This document shows, piece after piece, positions 1 to 5,300 of a stretch of DNA of 5,533 nt (within the stretch, counting starts at the first letter, position 1; each line of letters starts with the position of its first letter). Made by a program: the position numbers and the translations under genes. The notes under the pieces were generated by a model. The model had not been told where the DNA came from and did no database searches. It worked only from the letters and a program-made list of their open reading frames with translations. Source of the DNA: Mesotoga sp. (GTDB lineage Bacteria > Thermotogota > Thermotogae > Petrotogales > Kosmotogaceae); NCBI GenBank assembly GCA_011620045.1, contig WOZY01000006.1, positions 1 to 5,533 of the forward strand, read 5' to 3'.

Positions 1-100
1 GGTTTATGCTCAGTGTGCTTCGACCATTGGGAGTCTTCTTTTGAAAGTGTTTTTGCACATCGTTAAGAGAAAGACATTGACGTAAATCTTTAATCCAGGT

Positions 101-106
101 AAGGAG
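101..106 (+). promoter_or_regulatory. Ribosome binding site that fixes the start of the aminomutase-family gene
   Basis: AAGGAG followed by TGATC matches the 16S rRNA tail complement almost fully (one G short of AAGGAGGTGATC). A GTG at 106 is in frame but lies inside this site, so it cannot be the start. The in-frame TTG at 115 sits 8 nt downstream of AAGGAG, which is normal spacing. This is the reason for choosing the TTG start. Confidence 0.85.
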
Positions 107-114
107 TGATCAAT

Positions 115-1209
115 TTGCAGAAACCAAAATATCTCACGAACGTTGACAAAATCGAAGATCTCAATGATGAACAGAAAAGAGAGATAAAAAGAGTAACTGA
201 AATCTATCCATTCAGGGCAAATGACTATTATCTTGGGCTTATCAATTGGGAAGACCCGCAAGACCCTATCAAGAGGATAATCGTGCCCGATCTCGAAGAA
301 CTTGACGAGTGGGGAGATCTAGATGCTTCACAGGAGCATAAGTACACGGTAGCTCCCGGTATGGAGCATAAATATACAGACACCGCTTTGCTGTTTGTCT
401 CGAAGGTCTGCGGGAGCTTCTGCAGGTTCTGCTTCAGAAAGAGACTGTTTTCAGTAGAAAACAAAGAAGTTGTCAATGACGTCACGCAAGGTATAGAGTA
501 CATTAAGAAGCACAAGGAGATTACAAATGTTCTTCTTACAGGAGGAGACTCGCTAATACTTTCTACGGAAAAGCTGGGCGACATTGTTAGGAGACTTCGA
601 GAGATCGATCATGTTGGAATAATCAGGTTTGGAAGTAAGATGGTTGCTTTTAACCCTTACAGAATAATAAATGATCCCGATCTTCCTGAAATGGTGAAGA
701 AGTATAGCACTCCAGAGAAAAGAATATACATAATGGCACACTTCAATCATCCTACAGAGCTTACGGACGTAGCAATCAGAGGCCTAAACATTTTGAGGGA
801 TGCAGGTGCAGTGATCTGCAATCAGACTCCAATGATAAGGGGAGTCAACGACGACGTTGAGGTAATGACAGAACTATTCAGAAAGCTTTCATTCATAGGA
901 GTACCGCCTTACTATGTCTTCCAGTGCAGACCAACCAAGGGAAATCATACTTACGCCGTTCCAGCTGAAAAGGGTTATGCGATTTTCAAGAAGTCTATTG
1001 ACAGAGTCTCCGGCCTTGCGAAGAGAGCTAGATTCGTAATGTCTCATGCAACTGGAAAGATAGAGTATGTGGGACTCGATGAGAAGAAAATATACATGAA
1101 GTACCATAGAGCGGCAGATCCCAGACGATATGATCTATTCATGGCCTTCGATAGAAACCCAGATGCCTATTGGCTAGATGATTACGTGGACCCGGATTCA
1201 CTTGTCTAA
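115..1209 (+). CDS. KamA-family radical SAM enzyme (amino acid 2,3-aminomutase-like)
   Basis: A cytoplasmic radical SAM protein of 364 aa with a TTG start, shorter than clostridial lysine 2,3-aminomutase (about 416 aa). The cluster motif CxxxCxxC is Cys99, Cys103 and Cys106, followed by FRKR; Arg108 matches the Arg that holds the substrate carboxylate in lysine 2,3-aminomutase. The family blocks LLTGGDSL, AHFNHPTELT and NQTPMIRGVND follow in the usual order. Lys315, in SHATGKIE, aligns with the PLP lysine of the PGGGGK motif, which is changed here. Both aspartates that bind the lysine side-chain amine in the characterised enzyme appear absent: the first is Arg272 (FQCRPTKG) and the second aligns with Ser or a hydrophobic residue. 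Family membership and PLP/SAM chemistry are well supported. The substrate is unknown; lysine is unlikely and an acidic amino acid such as glutamate is possible. It appears to stand alone, with no partner gene on its strand. Confidence 0.9.
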   Translation: MQKPKYLTNVDKIEDLNDEQKREIKRVTEIYPFRANDYYLGLINWEDPQDPIKRIIVPDLEELDEWGDLDASQEHKYTVAPGMEHKYTDTALLFVSKVCGSFCRFCFRKRLFSVENKEVVNDVTQGIEYIKKHKEITNVLLTGGDSLILSTEKLGDIVRRLREIDHVGIIRFGSKMVAFNPYRIINDPDLPEMVKKYSTPEKRIYIMAHFNHPTELTDVAIRGLNILRDAGAVICNQTPMIRGVNDDVEVMTELFRKLSFIGVPPYYVFQCRPTKGNHTYAVPAEKGYAIFKKSIDRVSGLAKRARFVMSHATGKIEYVGLDEKKIYMKYHRAADPRRYDLFMAFDRNPDAYWLDDYVDPDSLV

Positions 1210-1221
1210 TAGAGTGGTCTA

Positions 1222-1245
1222 GAAGGGCGGTTTCTGCCGTCCTTC
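1222..1245. terminator. Hairpin between convergent genes, weak terminator candidate
   Basis: GAAGGGCGG (1222-1230) pairs with CCGTCCTTC (1237-1245) through 9 bp including one G-U, with a 6-nt loop TTTCTG. It lies 12 bp after the aminomutase-family stop codon and overlaps the TGA of the opposing thioesterase gene (1244-1246). No T-run follows on either strand, so it is not a classical intrinsic terminator. The position suggests a shared transcription end or an mRNA 3' stabiliser. Confidence 0.45.
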
Positions 1246-1981
1246 ATATCCACTCAGTCCTGGCCAGTGTCAGTAATCTTTCGCCGATACTTATCCGGTG
1301 CCTTCCCTCAACGAAATCACTGCATTTTCTGAACGTGCCAGTTATTACAACCTCATCATCTCTTCTTGACTCGTGTATGTATTTAATAGCAAGCCTTCGC
1401 AGTTGCCTGTTCTCGATCTCTTTCGGAACTGTCTCAATTATCCATTTGACATACGATACATTGTTTGAATGTCCATTTGTGTCTAAATCTGACCGGCGGA
1501 CTCTTAGAGAGACTTTCCTATCCGCAGTTTCCGGTTCTGGAATTTTCGTGAAAGAGAGAGGTTGATGAAAGTCTGTGTCAATACCGTATCTTCTATAGAA
1601 CTCTTCCCCTATCCGAACAGGTCTCCGCTTCTTCTGATCGATCAAAATCCACTGAGAATCGGCTTCAACAATACATTCACCTGAATTATCATGGATTTCG
1701 AAACGCCTGTAAGCGTAGTACCTGTCCATAGAATGCGGAACAGTTCGAACAACAACTCTCTCCATGTAGTCAGGGTACCTGTCGACCCTTATTTCCCAGC
1801 GAAGAAGTAGCCATGCATATTCTCCCCTGCTCATTACGTCGACGCCGTGGCCAATCTGCACAGTCTGCAACGTCACAACATCGTTGAAATAGTCCATAAT
1901 AGATGAAATTGAAGCCTTCCAATCATTTTTCAGCTCATAATACCGTACTCTGTAAACCTCTTCCGTTACCAATGGTTTCAA
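1244..1981 (-). CDS. Acyl-ACP thioesterase (FatA/FatB-like, double hotdog)
   Basis: The 245-aa product belongs to the acyl-ACP thioesterase family (Pfam Acyl-ACP_TE type), which hydrolyses acyl-ACP to free fatty acid and ACP in the cytoplasm. Two tandem hotdog domains are visible. The first spans about residues 1-130, has a central helix near SSIMDYFND, and ends in the family-typical WILID...RRPVRI. The second spans about 155-245 and holds the signature DTNGHSNNVSYVKW, with Asp167, Asn169 and His171 matching the DxNxH catalytic set of plant FatB. Glu204 in HES is a candidate for the conserved acidic residue. The start is a TTG (1981-1979) with GGAGGG at 1992-1987 on the minus strand, 5 nt away; a nearby ATG is out of frame. 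It diverges from the broken DUF3795 gene and converges on the aminomutase-family gene, so it is probably monocistronic. Chain-length specificity cannot be read from the sequence. Confidence 0.9.
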   Translation of the reverse strand: MKPLVTEEVYRVRYYELKNDWKASISSIMDYFNDVVTLQTVQIGHGVDVMSRGEYAWLLLRWEIRVDRYPDYMERVVVRTVPHSMDRYYAYRRFEIHDNSGECIVEADSQWILIDQKKRRPVRIGEEFYRRYGIDTDFHQPLSFTKIPEPETADRKVSLRVRRSDLDTNGHSNNVSYVKWIIETVPKEIENRQLRRLAIKYIHESRRDDEVVITGTFRKCSDFVEGRHRISIGERLLTLARTEWI

Positions 1982-1986
1982 ATCTT

Positions 1987-1992
1987 CCCTCC
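1987..1992 (-). promoter_or_regulatory. Ribosome binding site of the thioesterase gene
   Basis: GGAGGG on the minus strand lies 5 nt before the TTG at 1981-1979. It supports that unusual start codon over an ATG a few bases upstream, which is in another frame. I could not find a convincing -35/-10 pair for either gene in the 98 bp of this divergent intergenic region. Confidence 0.75.
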
Positions 1993-2079
1993 ATGGTTAT
2001 GTCAGTGCTTCACATAATGATATGCTCTATCTGTAAGCAGATGTTGCAATTGTAGCGGGTCAGGGACCGTGGTATTAAT

Positions 2080-2422
2080 ATGATAGCATTCTGTGGCATA
2101 GACTGCACTCATTGCGAGAAATACAGAGCCACTTCAGCTAACGATGATTCGTTGAAGAGAGAAACTGCAAATCGTTGGTCGAAAGACTTTGGATTCGATA
2201 TTGCATTCTCCGAAATCAACTGCTGCGGCTGTCACAGCGACATACGCTTCAAACTATGCGATAGATGCCCCTTCAAGAGCTGTTGTGAAGAGAAGAGGAT
2301 TTCTATACGACAAGTATACGTGTAAAAGCTTGGTAAGGTTCTTGAGATCATTACCCGGAGCGAAGCTACAACTGGATTTAATTCATGAACAACGACAAGG
2401 TTCCTTCGATCAGGAACGCTAA
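2080..2422 (+). pseudogene. DUF3795-type cysteine-rich protein gene, frameshifted
   Basis: The first frame gives 81 residues beginning MIAFCGIDCTHC, the typical start of DUF3795 proteins, a small cysteine-rich family of unknown function that may bind metal. Cysteines are at 5, 9, 12, 48, 49, 51, 60, 63, 68 and 69. The frame stops at 2323-2325. The expected C-terminal part (YTCKSLVRFLRSLPGAK and on) continues in the +1 frame from about 2315 to the stop at 2420-2422. Between the two matching segments (2305-2314) there are 10 nt where the family pattern calls for about 21, so the usual CxxC before the last helix is lost. TATACG occurs at 2304 and again at 2315, flanking the junction, which could have promoted the rearrangement. 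No good ribosome binding site precedes the ATG. I judge it a decayed gene; an 81-aa truncated product or an assembly error is the alternative. Confidence 0.72.
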
Positions 2423-2454
2423 TCAAAGATGCTAGGTGTGCCGCTCAATTCTGA

Positions 2455-2589
2455 AAGGCCTTAAAGAGAATCACCTTTCGAGAGCTTCTGCCTCTTGCGC
2501 GACATTATCTTGCTCCGTTTGTGGCCTTGGTATTCTTAGGATCCATTGTGCATCTCATATGTCTTGGCACAAAAATGAACCTATGTTAA
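2455..2589 (+). pseudogene. Possible relic of a membrane protein N-terminus
   Basis: An open stretch between a stop at 2452-2454 and a stop at 2587-2589 reads KALKRITFRELLPLARHYL and then a hydrophobic segment, APFVALVFLGSIVHLICLG. A basic amphipathic lead followed by one membrane span is what the start of an ABC exporter transmembrane domain looks like, but there is no start codon with a ribosome binding site and nothing further downstream. This rests on pattern resemblance only. It may be a gene remnant or chance. Confidence 0.2.
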
Positions 2590-2593
2590 TAAT
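2564..2593 (+). promoter_or_regulatory. Putative promoter of the structured RNA
   Basis: TTGGCA at 2564-2569 matches five of six bases of the sigma70 -35 box. After 17 nt comes TAATAAT (2587-2593), an imperfect -10. Transcription would start near 2598-2600, exactly where the long stem of the predicted RNA begins. The -10 is weak by consensus, so the coincidence with the stem start is the main support. Confidence 0.4.
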
Positions 2594-2597
2594 GTTT

Positions 2598-2699
2598 GGG
2601 GTTATTAAACTATAAGCAACTGATCCTCCATTATTTCGCCTTATTAACACAAGGTGATATTAATGAAAACAAACTAGAATTATTATAGTTTATAACCCC
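2598..2699. repeat. Inverted repeat, 17-18 bp arms, 67-bp spacer
   Basis: The arms are 2598-2615 and 2683-2699 and match perfectly except for one extra T at 2606. I see no target site duplication flanking the 102-bp unit (TTT before, CCT after) and no transposase, which argues against a MITE. It is listed separately because it can be checked for other genomic copies independently of the RNA hypothesis. Confidence 0.8.
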
Positions 2700-2755
2700 C
2701 CTATCCCCCTTAGATAGGAACCCCATATAGTCCGGATCAATAGATCCGGCTTTTT
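2598..2755 (+). ncRNA. Predicted structured small RNA of unknown family
   Basis: Four consecutive helices are visible. P1 is GGGGTTATTAAACTATAA (2598-2615) with TTATAGTTTATAACCCC (2683-2699): 17 bp with one bulged T at 2606. P2 lies inside it, 2636-2642 with 2651-2657 (7 bp, one G-U), plus further pairs at 2633/2634 with 2659/2660 across a mismatch, and an 8-nt loop. P3 is CCTATC (2700-2705) with GATAGG (2713-2718), directly stacked on P1. P4 is the intrinsic terminator at 2732-2749. A promoter-like sequence sits just upstream and no convincing reading frame fills the region. The single-stranded parts between P1 and P2 (2616-2630 and 2663-2682) are purine- and A-rich on the 3' side. It does not look like a T-box, glycine riboswitch, tmRNA, RNase P or SRP RNA. 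A 6S-like closed rod was considered but is too short. A small inverted-repeat element is the alternative. Confidence 0.45.
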
Positions 2756-2759
2756 CTTT
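2732..2759 (+). terminator. Strong intrinsic (Rho-independent) terminator
   Basis: CCGGATC (2732-2738) pairs perfectly with GATCCGG (2743-2749) around an AATA tetraloop. It is followed by C and then TTTTTCTTT (2751-2759). The T-run lies on the plus strand only. It ends transcription coming from the predicted RNA at 2598 and/or the broken DUF3795 gene, and insulates the aldolase gene from upstream readthrough. An attenuator role for ltaE is possible but not needed, because a promoter follows. Confidence 0.88.
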
Positions 2760-2782
2760 ACTTAACGGTTCTGGTTTATAAT
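2754..2782 (+). promoter_or_regulatory. Promoter of the threonine aldolase gene
   Basis: A perfect TATAAT is at 2777-2782. At 17-nt spacing the -35 is TTCTTT (2754-2759), which overlaps the terminator T-run. TTTACT (2757-2762) is closer to consensus but only 14 nt away. The predicted start near 2789 gives a short leader of about 26 nt. The -10 is convincing; the -35 is poor, so an activator or low basal strength is possible. Confidence 0.6.
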
Positions 2783-2802
2783 TGTTTTCATAACAAAGCT
2801 TT

Positions 2803-2807
2803 GGAGG
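2803..2807 (+). promoter_or_regulatory. Ribosome binding site of ltaE
   Basis: GGAGG, extending into GGAGGTG, lies 7 nt before the GTG at 2815. It supports the GTG as the start; no in-frame ATG with a better site exists nearby. Confidence 0.85.
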
Positions 2808-2814
2808 TGCCGTC

Positions 2815-3852
2815 GTGAAGTGGATAGACATCAGAAGTGATACAGTTACGGTCCCCGGCGAAGAAATGCGCCGGGTAATGGCCAATGCAGAAGTGGGAGA
2901 CGATGTTTATGGAGACGATCCGACAGTAAACAGGCTGGAAGAGATAGCCTCGGGCATACTCGGAAAAGAGGCCGCGCTCTTTGTGCCATCCGGAACCTTT
3001 GGAAATCAACTTTCAATCCTGACACATACGTTAAGGGGCGATGAGGTGATCATACCTGCTTCAAATCACATCATTGTTCACGAGGCAGGTGCTTCTGCTG
3101 TGATAGCCGGAGTCCAAATGAGAACTCTTGATTGTGACGACGGCATGCCTTCGGTGGAAAGAATCAGGAAAGCGATCAGGTCTGAAGATCTTCACTATCC
3201 TAGAACGGGACTAATCTGCCTGGAGAATGCACATTCCAGCGGACGTTTACTCCCCATGGAATACATGAAGGAAGTCTACGAACTTGCGAAAAAGAGAAGT
3301 ATTCCTCTCCATCTTGACGGTGCAAGAATCTTCAACGCCGCGATTGCTGCTCAAGTAAGCCCGGCAGAAATCGCTGCTCAGTCCGATTCAGTCATGTTTT
3401 GTCTATCTAAAGGTCTCGGAGCACCGATAGGTTCAATGCTTGTCGGCACGAAGGAGTTCATAAAAAAGGCTAGAAAGGGAAGAAAGATTATGGGCGGTGC
3501 TATGCGACAGGCCGGGATTATTGCCGCTGCAGGAATTTTCGCTCTGGAGAGAATGATCGATCGTCTCTCAGTAGATCACAGAAACGCAAGATTTCTCGCC
3601 GAAGGTCTCTCAACGATACCTGGCATCGAGGTTTTCTCTGAAAGGCTAGACATAAACATGGTCTTCTTCAGGCTCACTAACAACGTATGTTCACGACTCA
3701 TAGTTGAGACGCTTCTGGAAAAGGGTATAAAGATCAATCCTCCCGAGGGTGGTGAATGGCGATTCGTGACGAATCTGAACGTTTCTCGAGACGATCTTGA
3801 AAGAGTCATCATAGAATTCGAAAGTGCTCTCAAAGTTGCCTTAGCAGGCTAG
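2815..3852 (+). CDS. ltaE: L-threonine / L-allo-threonine aldolase (PLP-dependent)
   Basis: The product has 345 aa and a GTG start, matching the length of characterised bacterial low-specificity threonine aldolases. These cleave L-threonine or L-allo-threonine to glycine and acetaldehyde in the cytoplasm (fold type I PLP enzyme, normally a tetramer). The N-terminal RSDTVT block and GDDVYGDDPTVNRLE are family signatures. His85 (SNHIIVHE) matches the residue stacking on the PLP ring, Asp168 and Arg171 (HLDGARIFNA) match the cofactor-binding pair, and Lys199 (FCLSKGLGAPIGS) is the Schiff-base lysine. All key residues are present, so the enzyme should be active. The gene has its own promoter after a strong terminator and no co-directional neighbour close by, so it appears to be a single-gene unit. 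Its last 23 bp overlap the end of the opposing HAD gene. The preferred stereoisomer cannot be decided from sequence. Confidence 0.95.
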   Translation: MKWIDIRSDTVTVPGEEMRRVMANAEVGDDVYGDDPTVNRLEEIASGILGKEAALFVPSGTFGNQLSILTHTLRGDEVIIPASNHIIVHEAGASAVIAGVQMRTLDCDDGMPSVERIRKAIRSEDLHYPRTGLICLENAHSSGRLLPMEYMKEVYELAKKRSIPLHLDGARIFNAAIAAQVSPAEIAAQSDSVMFCLSKGLGAPIGSMLVGTKEFIKKARKGRKIMGGAMRQAGIIAAAGIFALERMIDRLSVDHRNARFLAEGLSTIPGIEVFSERLDINMVFFRLTNNVCSRLIVETLLEKGIKINPPEGGEWRFVTNLNVSRDDLERVIIEFESALKVALAG

Positions 3853-4489
3853 GCAACTCCTCTAGGCTTTCTATTCTGAGCACGTAGTCAAAATAGGATT
3901 TGGATCTATCGATAAGTATTCCCTTTATTCCGGCGCCGGAAGCTCCCAGCATATCGACCTGAATACTGTCGCCAACAAAGACGACCTCGGTTTTATCTAG
4001 TCCTATAAGTGATAAGATCTTTTCGAAGATCTCTTCAGAAGGCTTGTATGATCTCGCAGTCTCCGAAGTCAACAGCACGTGGTGAGGAATTCTGTTTCTC
4101 TCAATCACTTTCTTGACGAAGACATCATCGGCGTTAGTGAGAATCGCAGTGGTGAACTCCTTGCACATCTTCTTAAGTATCTTAGAATCTGAATAGGCGG
4201 GAAGCTTTGAAAAGGAGTCGTACATGAAATTGCAGTATGATTCCATGTCCTCAGGCAGATCGTATTTTTCGATCAGTTCCGTTATTAGAAGGTAATAGTA
4301 ATATCTTTCTGGCCGAAATGGCAAACGATGACAATTCTTGAAGTGGCGTCTGTAAAGATCAACGAAATCTCGCTCGATTTCATCTACTTCAATTCCAGAG
4401 TCTGCCGCCATCTTTGAGCAAATAGGGGTGAAGAGCCTTTTGTTACTCACAATAGTACCGAACAGATCAAGAATGATTCCTTTAATCAT
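3830..4489 (-). CDS. HAD-superfamily hydrolase (subfamily IA)
   Basis: The 219-aa cytoplasmic protein has all four HAD motifs. Motif I is LDLFGT with nucleophile Asp8, motif II is LTNA with Thr118, motif III is Lys149 in YKPSEEIF, and motif IV is FVGDSIQVD with Asp174 and Asp179. The helical cap lies between motifs I and II (about residues 15-95), typical of subfamily IA (phosphoglycolate phosphatase, YjjG nucleotidase and 2-haloacid dehalogenase relatives). The usual second aspartate of motif I (DxD) is Phe10; haloacid dehalogenases have Tyr there, whereas phosphatases normally use Asp as acid/base. Reaction and substrate are therefore open. The ATG start at 4489 has GGAG 7 nt upstream (4500-4497 on the minus strand). 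It diverges from the WYL-type regulator across 132 bp and overlaps ltaE by 23 bp tail-to-tail, so its own promoter must lie in the divergent region. Confidence 0.9.
   Translation of the reverse strand: MIKGIILDLFGTIVSNKRLFTPICSKMAADSGIEVDEIERDFVDLYRRHFKNCHRLPFRPERYYYYLLITELIEKYDLPEDMESYCNFMYDSFSKLPAYSDSKILKKMCKEFTTAILTNADDVFVKKVIERNRIPHHVLLTSETARSYKPSEEIFEKILSLIGLDKTEVVFVGDSIQVDMLGASGAGIKGILIDRSKSYFDYVLRIESLEELPSLLRQL
3834..3858. terminator. Hairpin spanning the ends of two overlapping convergent genes
   Basis: AGTTGCCT (3834-3841) pairs with AGGCAACT (3851-3858), 8 perfect bp around a 9-nt loop. It includes the ltaE stop codon (3850-3852) and begins 2 nt from the HAD stop codon (3830-3832). 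No proper T-run follows on either strand (CTTTCTATTC lies a little downstream on the plus strand). It could act as a bidirectional transcription barrier; classical terminator function is doubtful. Confidence 0.4.
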
Positions 4490-4512
4490 ACCTGTTCTCC
4501 ATCATCGGCTCC

Positions 4513-4541
4513 TAGATTTAGTCTATCTAATTCTGTATAAT
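4513..4541 (+). promoter_or_regulatory. Promoter of the WYL-type regulator operon
   Basis: A perfect TATAAT is at 4536-4541. The -35 at 17-nt spacing is TAGATT (4513-4518), only three of six consensus bases. The start would be near 4548, leaving a leader of about 74 nt before the ATG at 4622. No comparably good promoter was found on the minus strand for the HAD gene. Confidence 0.5.
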
Positions 4542-4553
4542 ACAATTGCAATT
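4534..4553. promoter_or_regulatory. Two abutting palindromes over the -10 box, candidate operator
   Basis: TGTATAATACA (4534-4544) is a palindrome around a central A and contains the -10 box. AATTGCAATT (4544-4553) is a perfect 10-bp palindrome covering the predicted transcription start. A looser inverted pair CAATTC (4549-4554) and GAATTG (4565-4570) follows. The location is where a repressor would block transcription, so autoregulation by the adjacent WYL-type protein is a reasonable inference. AT-rich palindromes can also arise by chance. Confidence 0.35.
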
Positions 4554-4608
4554 CTAACATCTTCGAATTGAGATCTGCGAAGATTGGCTGGCTTTCGTCC
4601 GAACTCCT

Positions 4609-4613
4609 GGAGG
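4609..4613 (+). promoter_or_regulatory. Ribosome binding site that fixes the regulator start
   Basis: GGAGG lies 8 nt before the ATG at 4622. The reading frame stays open upstream to a TTG at 4568, but that codon has no ribosome binding site, and HTH homology begins only after the ATG. The product is therefore 225 aa. Confidence 0.85.
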
Positions 4614-4621
4614 TGGTAGAT

Positions 4622-5299
4622 ATGTCAAGAGAAATGAGAATCATTTGGCTACATGACCGCCTGTCAAGCAATGATCCGGCCTCCATGAACGAATACACTG
4701 GAAAGTTCGGCATCTCCAGCCGTCAGGCTCTGAGAGATTTCAAGTACATGAGAACAAATCTGGGCGCTCCACTAAAATACTCCCGCACTAGGAAAGAATA
4801 CTTCTATTCCGAAACGTATCGGCTACCTTCCCTCTTCGACGACAGCATGAAGTCGCAAACAAAGAGCGAGAATCTTGTCAGCTCAATCTTCCTTAAGGCT
4901 ATTAATCGAAAGAAGGCTGTGAAAGTTGTTCTTCGAGGAGGTAATGAGTTCTTCTTCAGTCCTGCCTGCTTTGATGAAAGACAAGAGCGATTCTGCGGAG
5001 TTCAAGAAGATGGTGAACTTTGCTTTGTCAGGTCGGATGAAGTAGACAAAGTGAAGATCACAAGCAGGAGATACATGGAAGAGCCAATGCTGTGGAAGAA
5101 GCTGTTCCCTCGTGGGGCTAAGTTCAGTGAAGCTCGCTTTGACTTTGAAAAGGACTTTCGTGTCTATCACTTTTTTCACTTTGGGGACCTGGTTATGTTC
5201 CTTGCCTCAAATGAAGAAGCAAGAATTACGGGACCGGAAGATGTAGTTGAGAAACTGAAAGAAGTCACCGCTAATCTATTAAAGACCTTAGGTGCATGA
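4622..5299 (+). CDS. WYL-type HTH transcriptional regulator, short and divergent
   Basis: A 225-aa DNA-binding protein. Residues 4-45 form a DeoR-like winged HTH with probable recognition helix SSRQALRDFKYMRT (32-45). A wing follows, PLKYSRTRKEYFYSE (50-64), the order seen in WYL-domain regulators. Residues about 92-150 resemble a reduced WYL domain (basic helix, then two strands around QERFCGVQEDGELCFVRSDEV), but the W-Y-L residues themselves are replaced. Residues about 165-223 end in RITGPEDVVEKLKEV, as in the C-terminal extension of these proteins. At 225 aa it is well short of the usual 300 or more, mainly in the linker. WYL domains are thought to sense a ligand or nucleic acid; none is known here. 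It is followed after one base by a secreted protein gene, so the two are probably cotranscribed. It likely controls this operon and perhaps the divergent HAD gene. Confidence 0.8.
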   Translation: MSREMRIIWLHDRLSSNDPASMNEYTGKFGISSRQALRDFKYMRTNLGAPLKYSRTRKEYFYSETYRLPSLFDDSMKSQTKSENLVSSIFLKAINRKKAVKVVLRGGNEFFFSPACFDERQERFCGVQEDGELCFVRSDEVDKVKITSRRYMEEPMLWKKLFPRGAKFSEARFDFEKDFRVYHFFHFGDLVMFLASNEEARITGPEDVVEKLKEVTANLLKTLGA

Positions 5300-5300
5300 A

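Noticed and set aside
1..82. C-terminal end of an upstream gene on the plus strand
   Set aside because: Two frames are open into the window edge (stops at 64-66 and 83-85), but neither shows a recognisable pattern, so no gene end can be called.
106..114. Start of the aminomutase-family gene at GTG 106
   Set aside because: The GTG is part of the AAGGAGTGATC ribosome binding site; the TTG at 115 has correct spacing.
10..261. Minus-strand open frame over the start of the aminomutase-family gene
   Set aside because: Antisense to a well-supported gene, no family pattern, no ribosome binding site; a shadow frame.
2598..2699. MITE or insertion sequence remnant
   Set aside because: The inverted repeat would suit one, but no target site duplication or transposase trace is visible. 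Promoter and terminator placement fits an RNA gene better; other genomic copies would reopen this.
2598..2759. T-box, glycine riboswitch or attenuator controlling ltaE
   Set aside because: No T-box sequence or glycine aptamer core is visible, and a perfect -10 box lies after the terminator, so ltaE does not need readthrough.
4015..4032. Perfect 7-bp hairpin with a TTCG loop (AGATCTT/AAGATCT)
   Set aside because: It lies inside conserved HAD coding sequence between motifs III and IV and has no T-run; most likely a codon coincidence.
4568..4621. N-terminal extension of the regulator from TTG 4568
   Set aside because: No ribosome binding site precedes it, and a strong GGAGG precedes the ATG at 4622, where HTH similarity begins.
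4486..4713. 75-codon minus-strand open frame whose stop overlaps the HAD start codon (ATGA), as in coupled genes
   Set aside because: It lies antisense to the start of the WYL-type regulator and covers its promoter, GGAG abuts its ATG with no spacing, and its sequence shows no family pattern. The HAD gene has its own good ribosome binding site.
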